A DNA stretch of 64,000 bases from Gracilibacillus massiliensis (GTDB lineage: Bacteria > Bacillota > Bacilli > Bacillales > Amphibacillaceae): NCBI RefSeq assembly GCF_001458115.1, contig NZ_CZRP01000012.1, positions 310,001 to 374,000 on the forward strand. The letters run 5' to 3'. The notes under the pieces are model-generated. The model saw only the letters and a list, made by a program, of their open reading frames with translations, was not told the origin of the DNA and did not search any database. The position numbers were made by a program, and so were the translations under genes. Shown here in pieces: positions 63,242 through 64,000 of the stretch; position 1 is the first letter of the stretch; each line of letters begins with the position of its first letter.

Positions 63242-63785
63242 AGATGCTAAATTTCAGCTATCTAAGTTGAAAGGAAAATCAAAATTCGAGAAGATGTTAC
63301 AAACTACAGCAATTCTTACAAATTTATTTGAACAAGAAAAATTGAAACCAATAATTGTTGGAGGGTTAGCTGTAGAAATTTATACCAGAAGTGAATATAC
63401 AACATCGGATATAGACATTATTTTTAGTCAACGCGAAATGGCGGACAGATATTTGAAATCACTTGGGTTTATACCAGAGGGTCGGCACTGGTATCACGAG
63501 GAATTAATGATTAGCATTGAGGTTCCAAATGATATGTTAGAAGATGCAGATGATGCCAAGGTTATTGAGTTACAATTAGCGAATAATCTTCATGTATATG
63601 TAATTGGAATAGAGGATATTATTCTGGATCGATTGCGTGCTTGTGTACATTGGAAATCATCGTCCGACTGTGAATGGGGCAAAAGATTATATTTGATGCA
63701 TGCCCAACGATTAGATATGAACTACTTAACAAATACATCTCGAACAGATAATACTTTTGATAAATTGAATGATTGGTTAAAATAA
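63228..63785 (+). CDS. Nucleotidyltransferase-fold protein
   Basis: A 185-aa protein with the polymerase-beta-like nucleotidyltransferase motif: VGGLAVEIYTRSEY then TSDIDIIF (about 43-63), giving the GG...D-x-D metal site. A C-terminal helical part contains GIEDIILDRLRACVHWKSSS. Such DUF6036-like proteins occur as toxins in toxin-antitoxin modules (MenA/AbiEii-like), often with a small partner upstream. ATG overlaps the end of the preceding gene. Confidence 0.7.
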   Translation: MSSIEDAKFQLSKLKGKSKFEKMLQTTAILTNLFEQEKLKPIIVGGLAVEIYTRSEYTTSDIDIIFSQREMADRYLKSLGFIPEGRHWYHEELMISIEVPNDMLEDADDAKVIELQLANNLHVYVIGIEDIILDRLRACVHWKSSSDCEWGKRLYLMHAQRLDMNYLTNTSRTDNTFDKLNDWLK

Positions 63786-63882
63786 AATAGGTGTTAGCCC
63801 CCTCAAAAACACAATTATTCACATATGGAGGACAGTTTGTAGGTGTGATGAATATATTTTATAATGTGGTTACCTTAGCATA

Positions 63883-63931
63883 GGGTCAGCGTAAAATTGC
63901 ACTCGACTTATTTGTTATTATATGCTGACCC
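63883..63931. repeat. Inverted repeat
   Basis: GGGTCAGC and GCTGACCC are perfect 8-bp inverted arms about 33 bases apart. No gene is seen from 63786 to the end. A terminator is possible, or the edge of a small mobile element. Confidence 0.45.
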
Positions 63932-64000
63932 GCAATCCCACGATATTTTTTTATACAATGAGCATCCCTTATGTAATTGCCATTTTCTTAAACTCCCAAT

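Noticed and set aside
1-64000. tRNA or rRNA genes, or an integrase with att sites at the island edge
   Set aside because: I saw no cloverleaf-like or rRNA-like stretch and no site-specific recombinase; without a search I cannot exclude a short tRNA but none was apparent.

Overview
The window comes from a low-GC, endospore-forming member of the Bacillaceae. Evidence: the yqeG-yqeH-aroE-yqeI-nadD-yqeK-rsfS-yqeM cluster has the Bacillus order, an alpha/beta-type small acid-soluble spore protein sits beside a YozQ-like gene, there is a YesM/YesN two-component pair, and ribosome binding sites are strong AAGGAGG types with many TTG and GTG starts. It looks closer to halophilic or alkaliphilic genera than to B. 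subtilis itself, but the genus cannot be fixed from this sequence.

Left part (1-22.4 kb), mostly chromosomal housekeeping. The yqe cluster ends at yqeM, where the expected comE genes are replaced by a 52-bp tandem array. Then come a NERD-domain gene, a short-chain dehydrogenase, small membrane and coiled-coil proteins, and a UPF0158 gene broken by a stop codon. An oligosaccharide ABC transporter with a cre-like site is followed by its YesM/YesN-type regulators. Next are the spore protein, Maf, an aldo/keto reductase and a fusion of a cytochrome b-like membrane domain with a molybdopterin domain.

Middle (22.5-35 kb): the first defence genes, a pair of DUF262 (GmrS-like) proteins of which only the second has a DUF1524 nuclease domain. 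After these come small hypotheticals, a lipoprotein, a TPR protein, an M20-type peptidase, an intact UPF0158-SWIM gene pair, an XRE/ImmA regulator-protease, and a strip of gene relics (PemK-like toxin, UvrD-like and SNF2-like helicase ends). Among the relics is an intact holin-like type I toxin with a probable antisense RNA.

Right part (35-64 kb): a dense defence island. In order: an unknown 178-aa gene, a TrlF-like PHP+ATPase, a decayed DUF262/DUF1524 gene, a three-gene operon of giant helicase (DUF1998 plus a C-terminal nuclease-like domain), SNF2-type helicase and Eco57I-like adenine methylase, a three-gene ABC-3C-type system, an IS200/IS605 relic, a MORN-repeat relic, a 906-aa superfamily 1 helicase with an unrecognised N-terminal half, McrB (with an EVE-like domain) and McrC, and a nucleotidyltransferase-fold toxin-antitoxin-like pair.

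The helicase/SNF2/methylase operon is the best candidate for an unusual system. It combines parts known from DISARM (SNF2 protein plus adenine methylase) with a single giant DUF1998 helicase like those of Druantia, and adds a nuclease-like tail. A family of GGGACA/TGTCCC dispersed repeats is scattered through the window and supplies the C-terminal codons and stop codons of two genes, the response regulator and McrC.
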